Source: an uncultured Burkholderiales bacterium (GTDB lineage: Bacteria > Pseudomonadota > Gammaproteobacteria > Burkholderiales > Burkholderiaceae_C). From it: a stretch of 64,000 nucleotides of DNA. This document shows positions 16,591 through 23,888 of this stretch, piece after piece; position 1 is the first letter of the stretch, and each line of letters starts with the position of its first letter. A model generated the notes under the pieces. That model saw nothing but the letters and a program-made list of their open reading frames with translations, made no database searches and was not told the origin of the DNA. The position numbers and the translations under genes are program-made. The stretch spans positions 1-64,000 of the forward strand of contig CAIODK010000042.1 of NCBI GenBank assembly GCA_903856995.1, written 5' to 3'.

Positions 16591-17825
16591 AAGGTCAATG
16601 CACGTTGCAAAGCAGGTCTGTCTTTGGCGTAGCTCACCAAATCAACACCCGCTTCAGCGGCTTCCCATGCTTGGCGTAAGGCCGTCACCCCTGAAGCCAC
16701 GCCATCAGGATGACCAAATATTCCGCCACCAGCGGTACAAATCAAATCGGTATTACCCAAGGCGGCATACGTGTCGTGCGCTTGCAATCCTGTTTGGGCC
16801 GAACTAAAGACAGGTACCGCGCACATCGGTGCATCCTCAAACAGCGGTTTGATAACTGAGCGTGCGGATGAAATCACCGTCTCATCAGACTCACTGAATT
16901 TGTTACGCAACCCATTTACATGCAGATGATCTACACCCGCCAAACGCCAAATTTGTTGCCATGCAGCGAAGTCCCACCCTAGGGACGGGCTGCGACTCAG
17001 ATACCCCCACCCTGCTCGGTGTGCATGAATGGGCAAACGACTGTGCCGACGAAATTCGGTCAAACCTGTCAGTCCGATCGAATTCAAGCACACCATCACG
17101 CACGAGCCTTGGTGCTTTAACACCAAATCATGGCGCTGCTTCATTTGATCTACCTCACCCGTGATGTTGAAAGCCACCATCACCTGACGTCCTAATTTTT
17201 GCGACGCTTCATTCACCACGCGCATGACTGACGTCACGCGGTCATTGAAGGGGCAATGAGGCCCATCCGACTGCAGCTCATCGTCTTTGATGAAATCAAT
17301 GCGGCCGTCCACCAACAAACGTACCTGCTCAGCTGTTTCTTGCGCATTCAGGCCGACGCTTGGTTTGATGATGGTGCCAATCAACGGCCCTTTCATCACG
17401 CCACTCAACCGGCGTGTGCCCTCAATGCCGAACGCTGGACCGAGGTAGGCTTGAGAGAACGCATGCGGCAGTTTCAGATCTAACAAACGTAAACCCGAAA
17501 CTTGCGCCAATTCAAATAAGTTCCCTGCGACTGTGGCCATCAACGTAGGTAGGCATGGGCCTAAGTTTTCCAACGGCCAAGACAACTCTAGCAAGCAACG
17601 GGTGTATCGCTCGGACTTCATGCCCCCAGGCAAGCTGGGGGCGTCGGCCACGTCCAACACCTGCAGCGATTCCACACGCGCCCCAGATCGCGCTTTCAAT
17701 GCAGGCGTTTCTGTCGCTAATTTTAAAAATGTACCGCTGGACTGCTCCCCAGCAATCACCTCGGCTGCGCGCATTGGATCATCACCGGTTTCTAACCAGT
17801 AGCGCGCGTAAATTCTGTCAGTCAT
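16584..17825 (-). CDS. RuBisCO-like protein, probable 3-oxo-isoapionate-4-phosphate decarboxylase or transcarboxylase (OiaC/OiaX type)
   Basis: This 413-residue homologue of the RuBisCO large subunit keeps the key residues. Lys154 in GTIIKPSVGLN is the canonical catalytic lysine; Lys180-Asp-Asp182-Glu183 in IDFIKDDELQ is the carbamate and Mg2+ site. HAHRAGWG is near 268, VNGLRNKF (loop-6 region) near 303, and the phosphate-binding AGGGIFGHPDG near 365. It is shorter than form I RuBisCO and groups by character with type IV proteins of apiose catabolism. These either decarboxylate 3-oxo-isoapionate 4-phosphate or transfer and release its carboxyl to give 3-phosphoglycerate and glycolate. I cannot tell which from sequence. 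It is not a Calvin-cycle enzyme: no phosphoribulokinase or small subunit is present. Confidence 0.85.
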   Translation of the reverse strand: MTDRIYARYWLETGDDPMRAAEVIAGEQSSGTFLKLATETPALKARSGARVESLQVLDVADAPSLPGGMKSERYTRCLLELSWPLENLGPCLPTLMATVAGNLFELAQVSGLRLLDLKLPHAFSQAYLGPAFGIEGTRRLSGVMKGPLIGTIIKPSVGLNAQETAEQVRLLVDGRIDFIKDDELQSDGPHCPFNDRVTSVMRVVNEASQKLGRQVMVAFNITGEVDQMKQRHDLVLKHQGSCVMVCLNSIGLTGLTEFRRHSRLPIHAHRAGWGYLSRSPSLGWDFAAWQQIWRLAGVDHLHVNGLRNKFSESDETVISSARSVIKPLFEDAPMCAVPVFSSAQTGLQAHDTYAALGNTDLICTAGGGIFGHPDGVASGVTALRQAWEAAEAGVDLVSYAKDRPALQRALTFW

Positions 17826-17853
17826 TGATGTACTTTCAACTCTCAGTCAAACA

Positions 17854-17889
17854 CAAAAAAAGACGGCCTCAAAGTTTGAGAGCCGTCTT
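17854..17889 (-). terminator. Rho-independent terminator after dctP, inside the acid-sugar operon
   Basis: Read on the minus strand, AAGACGGCTCTCAAA pairs with TTTGAGGCCGTCTT around a short loop with one bulge, and a run of seven T follows. It lies between the dctP stop and the ATG of the RuBisCO-like gene. It therefore probably acts as a partial terminator that leaves more dctP transcript than kinase or RuBisCO-like transcript. Confidence 0.8.
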
Positions 17890-17905
17890 GTATGCGGACA
17901 TTGTT

Positions 17906-18886
17906 TTATTTGTAGTCTTGAATTTTTCGAATGTTTTCTGCGCCAAACTCTTTTGCATAGTTGGCATAAGCAGGACGCATGGCTTCGCGGAATGCGGCGC
18001 CGTCCACCTTGCGCACGACCGTCATGCCCTCTTTCTCCAATTGCGCAATACCGTTAGCTTCGTCATCATTGACTTTTTTGCGCTGTGCCACATTGGCCTT
18101 TTTAGCGGCTTCGTAGAACACAGTTTTATCAGCTTCGCTGAGTTTATTCATCACGCGTGGCGAAGTGAGAAACAACGCGGGTGAATAAACGTGGCCCGTC
18201 AACGATAAATGTTTTTGTACTTGTGAAAACTTAGAAGACAAGATCACTGGAATCGGGTTTTCTTGGCCGTCAACCGTGCCTTGTTGCAAGGCCCCGAATA
18301 CTTCAGGAAACGCCATCGGTGTGGGTTGAATACCAAAGGCACGATACCCGTCCATGTGCACCTTGTTTTCCATCGTGCGCATCTTCAAACCAGAGGCATC
18401 CTCAGGCTTAACGATGGATCGTTTGCTGTTGGTCATATGGCGAAAACCATTTTCGGTCCACGCCAAAGCGACCAAACCCTTCGCTGGGAACTTCGTTAAC
18501 AACTCTTGTCCGTTCGGACCATCAAAGTATTTGCGGGCATGGTCGTAATCTCGAAACAAGAATGGAATATCCACAATCTTGATTTCCGGCACAAAGTTAC
18601 CCACGGGCCCCGTGGATGTATTGACGATATCAAGCGTGCCTAGTTGCACGGACTCGATCATTTCCCGCTCACCCCCCAACGATCCGCTGGGGAATTGCTG
18701 GCATTTGTAGCGTCCTTGCGTCCCTTTTTCAATCTCATCACAAAGCACGGTGGAACCCACGCCGTAATGTGAGGTGTTGGATGGGGTGTACCCAATTTTC
18801 AAAATCGTTTGCGCATTCACCGAACTTAGCGCCAGCAACGAAACGCCTGCCATTGAAACGAAACGCAATATCTTTTTTAATTTCAT
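17906..18886 (-). CDS. TRAP transporter solute-binding protein (DctP type), orphan
   Basis: This 326-residue periplasmic protein has a signal peptide (MKLKKILRFVSMAGVSLLAL..., cleavage after VNA near residue 25). DctP landmarks follow: FPSGSLGGEREMIESVQLGT, IPFLFRDYDHA, and GLKMRTMENKVHMDGYRAFG with the ligand-binding Arg near residue 170, then QQGTVDGQENP. It should bind an acid sugar such as apionate, given its place between apnO-like and the RuBisCO-like gene. No dctQ or dctM is adjacent. The nearest TRAP permease genes are at 3909-5707, in another operon, so the partner permease is uncertain. Confidence 0.9.
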   Translation of the reverse strand: MKLKKILRFVSMAGVSLLALSSVNAQTILKIGYTPSNTSHYGVGSTVLCDEIEKGTQGRYKCQQFPSGSLGGEREMIESVQLGTLDIVNTSTGPVGNFVPEIKIVDIPFLFRDYDHARKYFDGPNGQELLTKFPAKGLVALAWTENGFRHMTNSKRSIVKPEDASGLKMRTMENKVHMDGYRAFGIQPTPMAFPEVFGALQQGTVDGQENPIPVILSSKFSQVQKHLSLTGHVYSPALFLTSPRVMNKLSEADKTVFYEAAKKANVAQRKKVNDDEANGIAQLEKEGMTVVRKVDGAAFREAMRPAYANYAKEFGAENIRKIQDYK

Positions 18887-18921
18887 GATGTCTCCTAGGG
18901 TTGAACAGAAATGGTCGAATA

Positions 18922-19749
18922 TTAGGTGATGCGCTCAATGCTGTCAGCAATTTCTTGATGATCAAAGATTTTCTTCCAGTCATCACGCATCAGACGTGGT
19001 TTGCCAAAGGTAATGGCCTTGTTACAAGCGTCAGAGAATTGACCTGGGATTTGCTTAAAGATCACAGCGGAAAGAATCGTCATATGACCCAGCAAGAAAT
19101 CACGTGCAGCCTCGGCTGGAACGCCACGCGAAACCACTTCGTCCATGGCCTCACGCATCACGTCCAATAAGGTCGCGCACACGGTCTCTGACAAACCAGG
19201 TTCAAGCAAAGCCATTTGCTCCACCGTCACACGGTATGAGCGCAAGATAGGCTGATAAATCGTTTTGGCAATATCCTCGCCCAGATCAAACGCTTCATCA
19301 GGGCCTTGCATCAGGGCGCTGACAATTGACTGTGCTGCACTGACACCCCCGAAATAATCAGGCGCACCCGCAATGTGAACCTCAGGACTAAAGATGCTGG
19401 GGTGACAGGGATGCGCCACAAAGTAAGTCAAGTCAGGTCGCTTAGGCAAATGGCCTGCAAAGGGTGCAGCAGCATCCAACGTCATCACCATGGTTCCCGC
19501 TTTGAGTTGTGGCGCGATCTCGGCAGCGAGTTGACCAATCAAAGTGTCTGGCACTGCCAAGATGACCACATCCACGTTTTTCAAAGCCTCTTCAACCGAG
19601 GAGCAGGCGATGCCCAATTCGTCTTGCAATCGCTTGCGACCTACTTCACCAACTTCCACATGGCGGACTTGGTAGGCTGAACCCACCAAGTTCTTAGACA
19701 AACGAACGCCCATTTTTCCACCGGCTCCAAACAACGCAATTGATGTCAT
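18922..19749 (-). CDS. apnO: D-apionate oxidoisomerase-like protein (phosphogluconate dehydrogenase C-terminal family)
   Basis: This 275-residue NAD-type Rossmann protein starts MTSIALFGAGGKMGVRLSKN. Then come VDVVILAVPDTLIG, MVMTLDAAAPFAGHLP, YFVAHPCHPSIF, MALLEPGLSETVCATLLDVM and RGVPAEAARDFLLGH. This block order fits ApnO, the enzyme that oxidises and rearranges D-apionate to 3-oxo-isoapionate, which the DUF1537 kinase would then phosphorylate. Its promoter seems to lie in 19750-19796, just after the terminator of the upstream gene. The family call is strong; the substrate is supported by the kinase and RuBisCO-like neighbours. Confidence 0.83.
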   Translation of the reverse strand: MTSIALFGAGGKMGVRLSKNLVGSAYQVRHVEVGEVGRKRLQDELGIACSSVEEALKNVDVVILAVPDTLIGQLAAEIAPQLKAGTMVMTLDAAAPFAGHLPKRPDLTYFVAHPCHPSIFSPEVHIAGAPDYFGGVSAAQSIVSALMQGPDEAFDLGEDIAKTIYQPILRSYRVTVEQMALLEPGLSETVCATLLDVMREAMDEVVSRGVPAEAARDFLLGHMTILSAVIFKQIPGQFSDACNKAITFGKPRLMRDDWKKIFDHQEIADSIERIT

Positions 19750-19763
19750 CCTAAAACTCCATT

Positions 19764-19786
19764 GATAAACTGGTCTGATGGTATGA
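19764..19786. promoter_or_regulatory. candidate operator upstream of apnO-like gene (tandem TGGTNTGA)
   Basis: The gap between the terminator and the apnO-like ATG contains the imperfect tandem repeat TGGTCTGATGGTATGATGAG, starting near 19770, preceded by AAC. AACTGGTCTGA resembles half of a FadR-type operator. It is a reasonable site for the GntR regulator encoded at the end of this cluster. The repeat is seen directly; binding is speculative. Confidence 0.3.
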
Positions 19787-19796
19787 TGAGTTCACG

Positions 19797-19833
19797 AAAA
19801 AGCCTTATTGGGACATTTACCTAGCCAATAAGG
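19797..19833 (-). terminator. Rho-independent terminator after the isopropylmalate-dehydrogenase-like gene
   Basis: On the minus strand CCTTATTGG and CCAATAAGG form a perfect nine-base stem around a 13-base loop, followed by CTTTTTCG. It ends the aldehyde dehydrogenase/IPMDH-like transcript and separates it from the apnO-like promoter. Confidence 0.75.
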
Positions 19834-19841
19834 ATTCATTT

Positions 19842-20924
19842 TTAAGCTAACTGCCGACAAACGGCCTGTGTGACTTCGGTGCAACGGGCTTGCCCACCGA
19901 GATCAGCAGGCATCACATCACCCCGCGCCAAAACATCCTCCACCGCTTTCTCCACGCGATCAGCGGCAATGTGGAGCGTGGCATCTTCGTGTTTATCAGC
20001 CAACCAACGAAGCATCAAAGCGCCCGACAAGATGGTCGCAATGGGGCTGGCCACGTTTTGTCCAGCGATATCTGGCGCAGACCCGTGCGCACCTTGAAAC
20101 AAACCGTGATGTAAGCCTAATTCCGCAGAGGCAGCAACACCCAAACCACCCACAGTCGCGGCTCCTAAGTCAGAAATGATGTCCCCCAACATGTTTTCTG
20201 CCACGATGACATCATAAAAATCAGGCTTCTTGAGCATGTGAACCGTGATGGCATCCGCATAAGCGTAATCAATTTGGACATCGGCATAGGACTGGGAGAC
20301 CTCGAGGCACACGGCTCGAAAAAATGCGTAACTTTTTAAGATATTGGCTTTGTCGCACACGGTCACACGGCGCACATGATCTCGCGGTGCACCGCTGCGG
20401 CGCCTTGCAAGGTCGAACGCAAACTTGGCGACCCGCTCGACCCCTAAGCGGGTCATGACCAAGGCATCGGTCACCACCTCACCCCGAAGATTCACGCCAG
20501 CACCACGACTTGCGTACAAACCTTCGGTGTTTTCGCGAACGATGACGTAGTCGATTTGACCGGCTGAGAAGTCTGCCAACGGCGACTTAACCCCTTGATA
20601 CAGACGAATGGGGCGAACGTTGGCGAACAAATCCAATTTGAAACGAAGTTGCAAATGCAAGTCGTTGCCAACTTCTGTGCCATCGGCATAGGTCACACCG
20701 GGTAGGCCAGCCGCCCCATGAAGAATGGCATGCGCGCTTCGGCACGCACTGAAGGTCTCTTCAGGCAACACGTGGCCGCTACGTTGGTAATGACCTGCGC
20801 CCCCCTCAAAGGGTAAAAAATTGAGCACGCCAACACCACAAGCCTCACGCAGAACTTGCACCGCCGATTGACAGACCTCTGGACCAATGCCGTCGCCATC
20901 CAGCGACACGATGTTGTATTTCAT
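19842..20924 (-). CDS. isocitrate/isopropylmalate dehydrogenase family enzyme (tartrate or beta-decarboxylating type)
   Basis: This 360-residue enzyme has the beta-decarboxylating dehydrogenase plan. It starts MKYNIVSLDGDGIGPEV. YVIVRENTEGLYASRG is near 130, DKANILKSYAFF has the catalytic Lys, and AENMLGDIISDLGA has the metal-binding Asp pair. QGAHGSAPDIAGQNVASP has the NAD-binding pattern. Members oxidise 2-hydroxy-3-carboxy acids (isocitrate, 3-isopropylmalate, tartrate, D-malate, homoisocitrate). No leuC/leuD is nearby, so leucine synthesis is unlikely. It is 18 bases after the aldehyde dehydrogenase gene; the real substrate is unknown, perhaps an acid linked to the sugar-acid pathway. Confidence 0.85.
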   Translation of the reverse strand: MKYNIVSLDGDGIGPEVCQSAVQVLREACGVGVLNFLPFEGGAGHYQRSGHVLPEETFSACRSAHAILHGAAGLPGVTYADGTEVGNDLHLQLRFKLDLFANVRPIRLYQGVKSPLADFSAGQIDYVIVRENTEGLYASRGAGVNLRGEVVTDALVMTRLGVERVAKFAFDLARRRSGAPRDHVRRVTVCDKANILKSYAFFRAVCLEVSQSYADVQIDYAYADAITVHMLKKPDFYDVIVAENMLGDIISDLGAATVGGLGVAASAELGLHHGLFQGAHGSAPDIAGQNVASPIATILSGALMLRWLADKHEDATLHIAADRVEKAVEDVLARGDVMPADLGGQARCTEVTQAVCRQLA

Positions 20925-20942
20925 AGGCGTTGACTCAACCGA

Positions 20943-22376
20943 TCAGTCGTGTTTGATTGAAATCGTCTTTAAGACGGTGAAACTATAGAGGGCTTCAAAT
21001 CCTTTTTCGCGTCCATGCCCACTGGCTTTGACGCCGCCAAAAGGTAGCTCAATGCCACCGCCTGCGCCATAGTTGTTGATGAAAACTTGGCCTGATTGCA
21101 TCTGACGCGCCATGCGCAGCTGACGCCCCCCATCGCGTGTCCAAATGCTGGACACCAAACCAAACGCTGTGTCGTTCGCAAGCTGAACCGCATGCGCGTC
21201 ATCTTCAAAAGGCATGATGACCAACACTGGGCCAAACACCTCTTCTTGCGCCAACCGATGCGTGGGAGGCACATCGCGAATCAAGGTGGGGACTTGGTAG
21301 AAACCGCCAGCAGGCGCGTCGGCCACCAAGTGCCCCTGAGCCGCAACGGTTAGTCCGTCGCGTTTGGCTTCATCCAAGTAGGCTTTCACGCGTTGCAGTT
21401 GGCTGTCACGGATGAGCGGGCCGCAATCCAAATCCATCTCTGCTGGGCCGACACGTAATGCCTCAAAGGCTGCGGTCAATCGAGCAACCACCGCTTCATA
21501 AGCGCTGCGCTCGACCAACACACGGCTACCAGCCGAGCATGTTTGTCCTGAGTTGCGCACGATGGCGTCCACCACCACCGGCACCATGGCATCGAAGTCG
21601 GCATCAGCAAACACGATTTGTGGCGACTTCCCGCCCAACTCCAAGGTGACTGGGGTGTGGTGTTCAGCCGCAGTTTGAATCACCAGCTTGCCAATGTTTG
21701 GCGAGCCTGTGAACGAAATGTGATCCACATCCGGGTGCCGCGACAACGCATCGCCGGCCTCATGCCCATAACCGGTGACCACGTTGATCGCACCCGCGGG
21801 GAAACCGACCTCAGCCGCAAGCTCAGCCACACGCAAAATCGACAAGCACGCGTCTTCCGCCGGCTTGACCACACATGCGTTGCCTGCTGCCAACGAGGCT
21901 CCCACACTTCGGCCAAAAATTTGCATCGGGTAGTTCCACGGCACGATGTGCCCAGTCACACCTTGCGGCTCACGAATTGTGAACACGGTGTAACCGTTTT
22001 GGTACGGAATAGTTTCACCCATCAGCTTGTCAGCCGCACCGGCATAAAACTCAAAGTAACGCGCGATCGAGTTCACATCGGCACGGGCTTGGTTGGTGGG
22101 TTTACCGCAATCTTGTGATTCGAGTTGCACCAACTCATCCATGTGCTGGAGCAAGGACTCGGACAGCTTTTGCAATAAACGACCTCGCTCCGTGGCCGTC
22201 AAACGGCCCCACGCCCCATCAAAAGCTGTGCGCGCCGCGCGCACAGCCAAATCGATATCGTCCGAGTTGCCACGTGCCACGTGACCAAACACGGTCCCGT
22301 GTGAAGGGTTGATGACGGGTATGTGGCCACCCGATGCAGGGGCCACCCAAAGGTTATCGATGAAATGCTGTTTCAT
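20943..22376 (-). CDS. NAD(P)-dependent aldehyde dehydrogenase
   Basis: This 477-residue ALDH has all catalytic parts: NPSHGTVFGHV near 23, VPWNYPMQIFGRSVGASLAA near 145, KPAEDACLSILRVAEL, FTGSPNIGK, LELGGKSP with Glu246, and NSGQTCSAGSR with the nucleophile Cys280. The C-terminal FGGVKASGHGREKG is also present. The open frame reaches 22493, but the ATG at 22376 begins the conserved region (MKQHFIDNLWVAP), so I use that. It oxidises an aldehyde to an acid and is grouped with the IPMDH-like gene, perhaps feeding the acid-sugar cluster. Confidence 0.9.
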   Translation of the reverse strand: MKQHFIDNLWVAPASGGHIPVINPSHGTVFGHVARGNSDDIDLAVRAARTAFDGAWGRLTATERGRLLQKLSESLLQHMDELVQLESQDCGKPTNQARADVNSIARYFEFYAGAADKLMGETIPYQNGYTVFTIREPQGVTGHIVPWNYPMQIFGRSVGASLAAGNACVVKPAEDACLSILRVAELAAEVGFPAGAINVVTGYGHEAGDALSRHPDVDHISFTGSPNIGKLVIQTAAEHHTPVTLELGGKSPQIVFADADFDAMVPVVVDAIVRNSGQTCSAGSRVLVERSAYEAVVARLTAAFEALRVGPAEMDLDCGPLIRDSQLQRVKAYLDEAKRDGLTVAAQGHLVADAPAGGFYQVPTLIRDVPPTHRLAQEEVFGPVLVIMPFEDDAHAVQLANDTAFGLVSSIWTRDGGRQLRMARQMQSGQVFINNYGAGGGIELPFGGVKASGHGREKGFEALYSFTVLKTISIKHD

Positions 22377-22408
22377 AAAACTGGAATAAAAATGAAAAAA
22401 TGAAAAAC

Positions 22409-23365
22409 TCAACGCACCTGAACAACGGCGTTCGGCTGCTTCGCGGCATGCGGCAAACCTTGACCATCCATGCGCACAGTATGCGCCTGCCAAGAACGTA
22501 CACCTTGCCGGTCAAGCACCATGCGCACCGCCCAGCCCATGTTGTTGACCTTGTCTGGGAAGCCTTCAAATACAAAGTTACCCAAGCTATAAAAAATAGG
22601 TCTACCTTTGTATTCTTCGGTGTCTTGCAGTTGATGCGGGTGTCCACCGATCACGGCGTCAGCGCCTGCATCGATCATCAAACGCGCCAGCTGTCTTTGA
22701 CGCGTGTTGGCCACCGCAGACTCCCAACCCCAGTGCATCACTGGGATCACCACATCGGCCTTCCAGACGCTTCGCGCCTCGGCAATATCTCGCACCACTT
22801 GCTCGTCTTCGCTCCATGCAATGCCCGGCCGGTCATGGTCCGCTTCAAAGTTTCTCGGCTGAAATTCATCGTAGCCCAACAGGGCGATGCGTAAGCCTTG
22901 ACGCTCGAAGATCGAGGGCTTGTGCGCTTCTTTTAAGTTTTTGCCGCCACCGTAATACCCCAAGCCAGATTGCTTGAGCAAGCCCAGCATTTGTGAAAAA
23001 GCTTTGGGGCCAAAGTCGCCCGAGTGGTTGTTTGCCAAGCCCACGGCATCGAAGTGACGGCGAACATATTTCAAGCCCCGCGGGTGAACCCGAAAGGTGT
23101 TGGGTTTGTCTGGTTCGGGCGCACCGACCGTGGCCACCACGCACTCCAAATTACCCACACGGATATCGGCGTTCTTGAACAACTGCGCCACGCCTGCAAA
23201 TGGATCACGACCGCGGCGAATGGCACGATCCGGCCCACCTTCGAGCATGATGTCGCCCGCAAAAACAATCGACACCGATGGTTCAGAGCTTGGCGCTTGT
23301 GCCATCACTGGTATGCCACCAAGAACCAGGCACGACACCAGGCAACATTGCATCCATCGGTTCAT
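22409..23365 (-). CDS. CapA family protein (poly-gamma-glutamate synthesis-like metallophosphatase)
   Basis: This 318-residue exported protein has a signal peptide (MNRWMQCCLVSCLVLGGIPV, cleavage near AQA). A CapA domain follows: VSIVFAGDIMLEGGP near residue 30, VGNLECVV, VGLANNHSGDFG, VIPVMHWGWE and IGGHPHQLQ, then YSLGNFVFEG. The Asp, Asn and His residues form the dinuclear metal site of calcineurin-like enzymes. Family members act in poly-gamma-glutamate capsule production or cell-wall turnover, but no capB/capC is nearby, so its role is open. It overlaps the preceding secreted-protein gene by four bases. Confidence 0.87.
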   Translation of the reverse strand: MNRWMQCCLVSCLVLGGIPVMAQAPSSEPSVSIVFAGDIMLEGGPDRAIRRGRDPFAGVAQLFKNADIRVGNLECVVATVGAPEPDKPNTFRVHPRGLKYVRRHFDAVGLANNHSGDFGPKAFSQMLGLLKQSGLGYYGGGKNLKEAHKPSIFERQGLRIALLGYDEFQPRNFEADHDRPGIAWSEDEQVVRDIAEARSVWKADVVIPVMHWGWESAVANTRQRQLARLMIDAGADAVIGGHPHQLQDTEEYKGRPIFYSLGNFVFEGFPDKVNNMGWAVRMVLDRQGVRSWQAHTVRMDGQGLPHAAKQPNAVVQVR

Positions 23366-23775
23366 GGCGTCACCTCATGCAGCGCGCAACCGTAGGTCAG
23401 CTCTTTGCCCAAGAAGGGGGAGTACAAGGCCACGCGCCCCGTCAACGCATCTGGAGCGGGTGTGCTTTGTGCCGCGGGCGTGATGAATTTCACATGCTGC
23501 AGCACCATGGGTTGGCGTTGGGTTTGGTAGGAGACGTAGAGATTGATCAAGTCGACACGCCTGTCATCGCCCAACACCACCGCTTTGAACCGAAAGCGCC
23601 CGCCCAAGTCCACACTGCCCACGGTGTAGGGGTCTGAGACGGGAACAAATGCCTGCTCATAACGTTCGGCATTCACTTCAAAGTAGCAACGCAACACGGG
23701 CGAGGCCTGGGCCATCCAGGGCACACCAGCAATCAGCCCCCCAAGGGCGCTCCATACAACCCAACGAAACCTCAT
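23362..23775 (-). CDS. small secreted or periplasmic protein, function unknown
   Basis: This 137-residue protein starts at the ATG at 23775 with a signal peptide (MRFRWVVWSALGGLIAGVPW, cleavage after AQA near residue 23). The mature part has a beta-rich pattern: VLRCYFEVNAERYEQAFVPV, FRFKAVVLGDD, LINLYVSYQTQRQPM, and two Cys (near residues 29 and 131) that could pair. I do not recognise a domain. An upstream TTG at 23787 is possible but adds nothing. The ATGA overlap with the CapA-like gene suggests joint expression and perhaps a shared envelope role. Confidence 0.7.
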   Translation of the reverse strand: MRFRWVVWSALGGLIAGVPWMAQASPVLRCYFEVNAERYEQAFVPVSDPYTVGSVDLGGRFRFKAVVLGDDRRVDLINLYVSYQTQRQPMVLQHVKFITPAAQSTPAPDALTGRVALYSPFLGKELTYGCALHEVTP

Positions 23776-23888
23776 ACACAGCTCCAAATCAAGTGGAGAT
23801 GACAGCGTACTAGATCGCGCGCATCGGTTGCCTTTGGGTTTGCCCGAGTAACTGGCAAAATCAGCGGCTATTTAGAGAAAGTTTCGCC

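Noticed and set aside
16584..17825. Carbon-fixing RuBisCO (Calvin cycle)
   Set aside because: The protein is a 413-residue RuBisCO-like form, has no small subunit or phosphoribulokinase nearby, and lies with a DUF1537 kinase and an ApnO-like gene, so acid-sugar breakdown fits better.
19842..20924. leuB, leucine biosynthesis
   Set aside because: No leuA, leuC or leuD is near and the gene is paired with an aldehyde dehydrogenase in a catabolic region.
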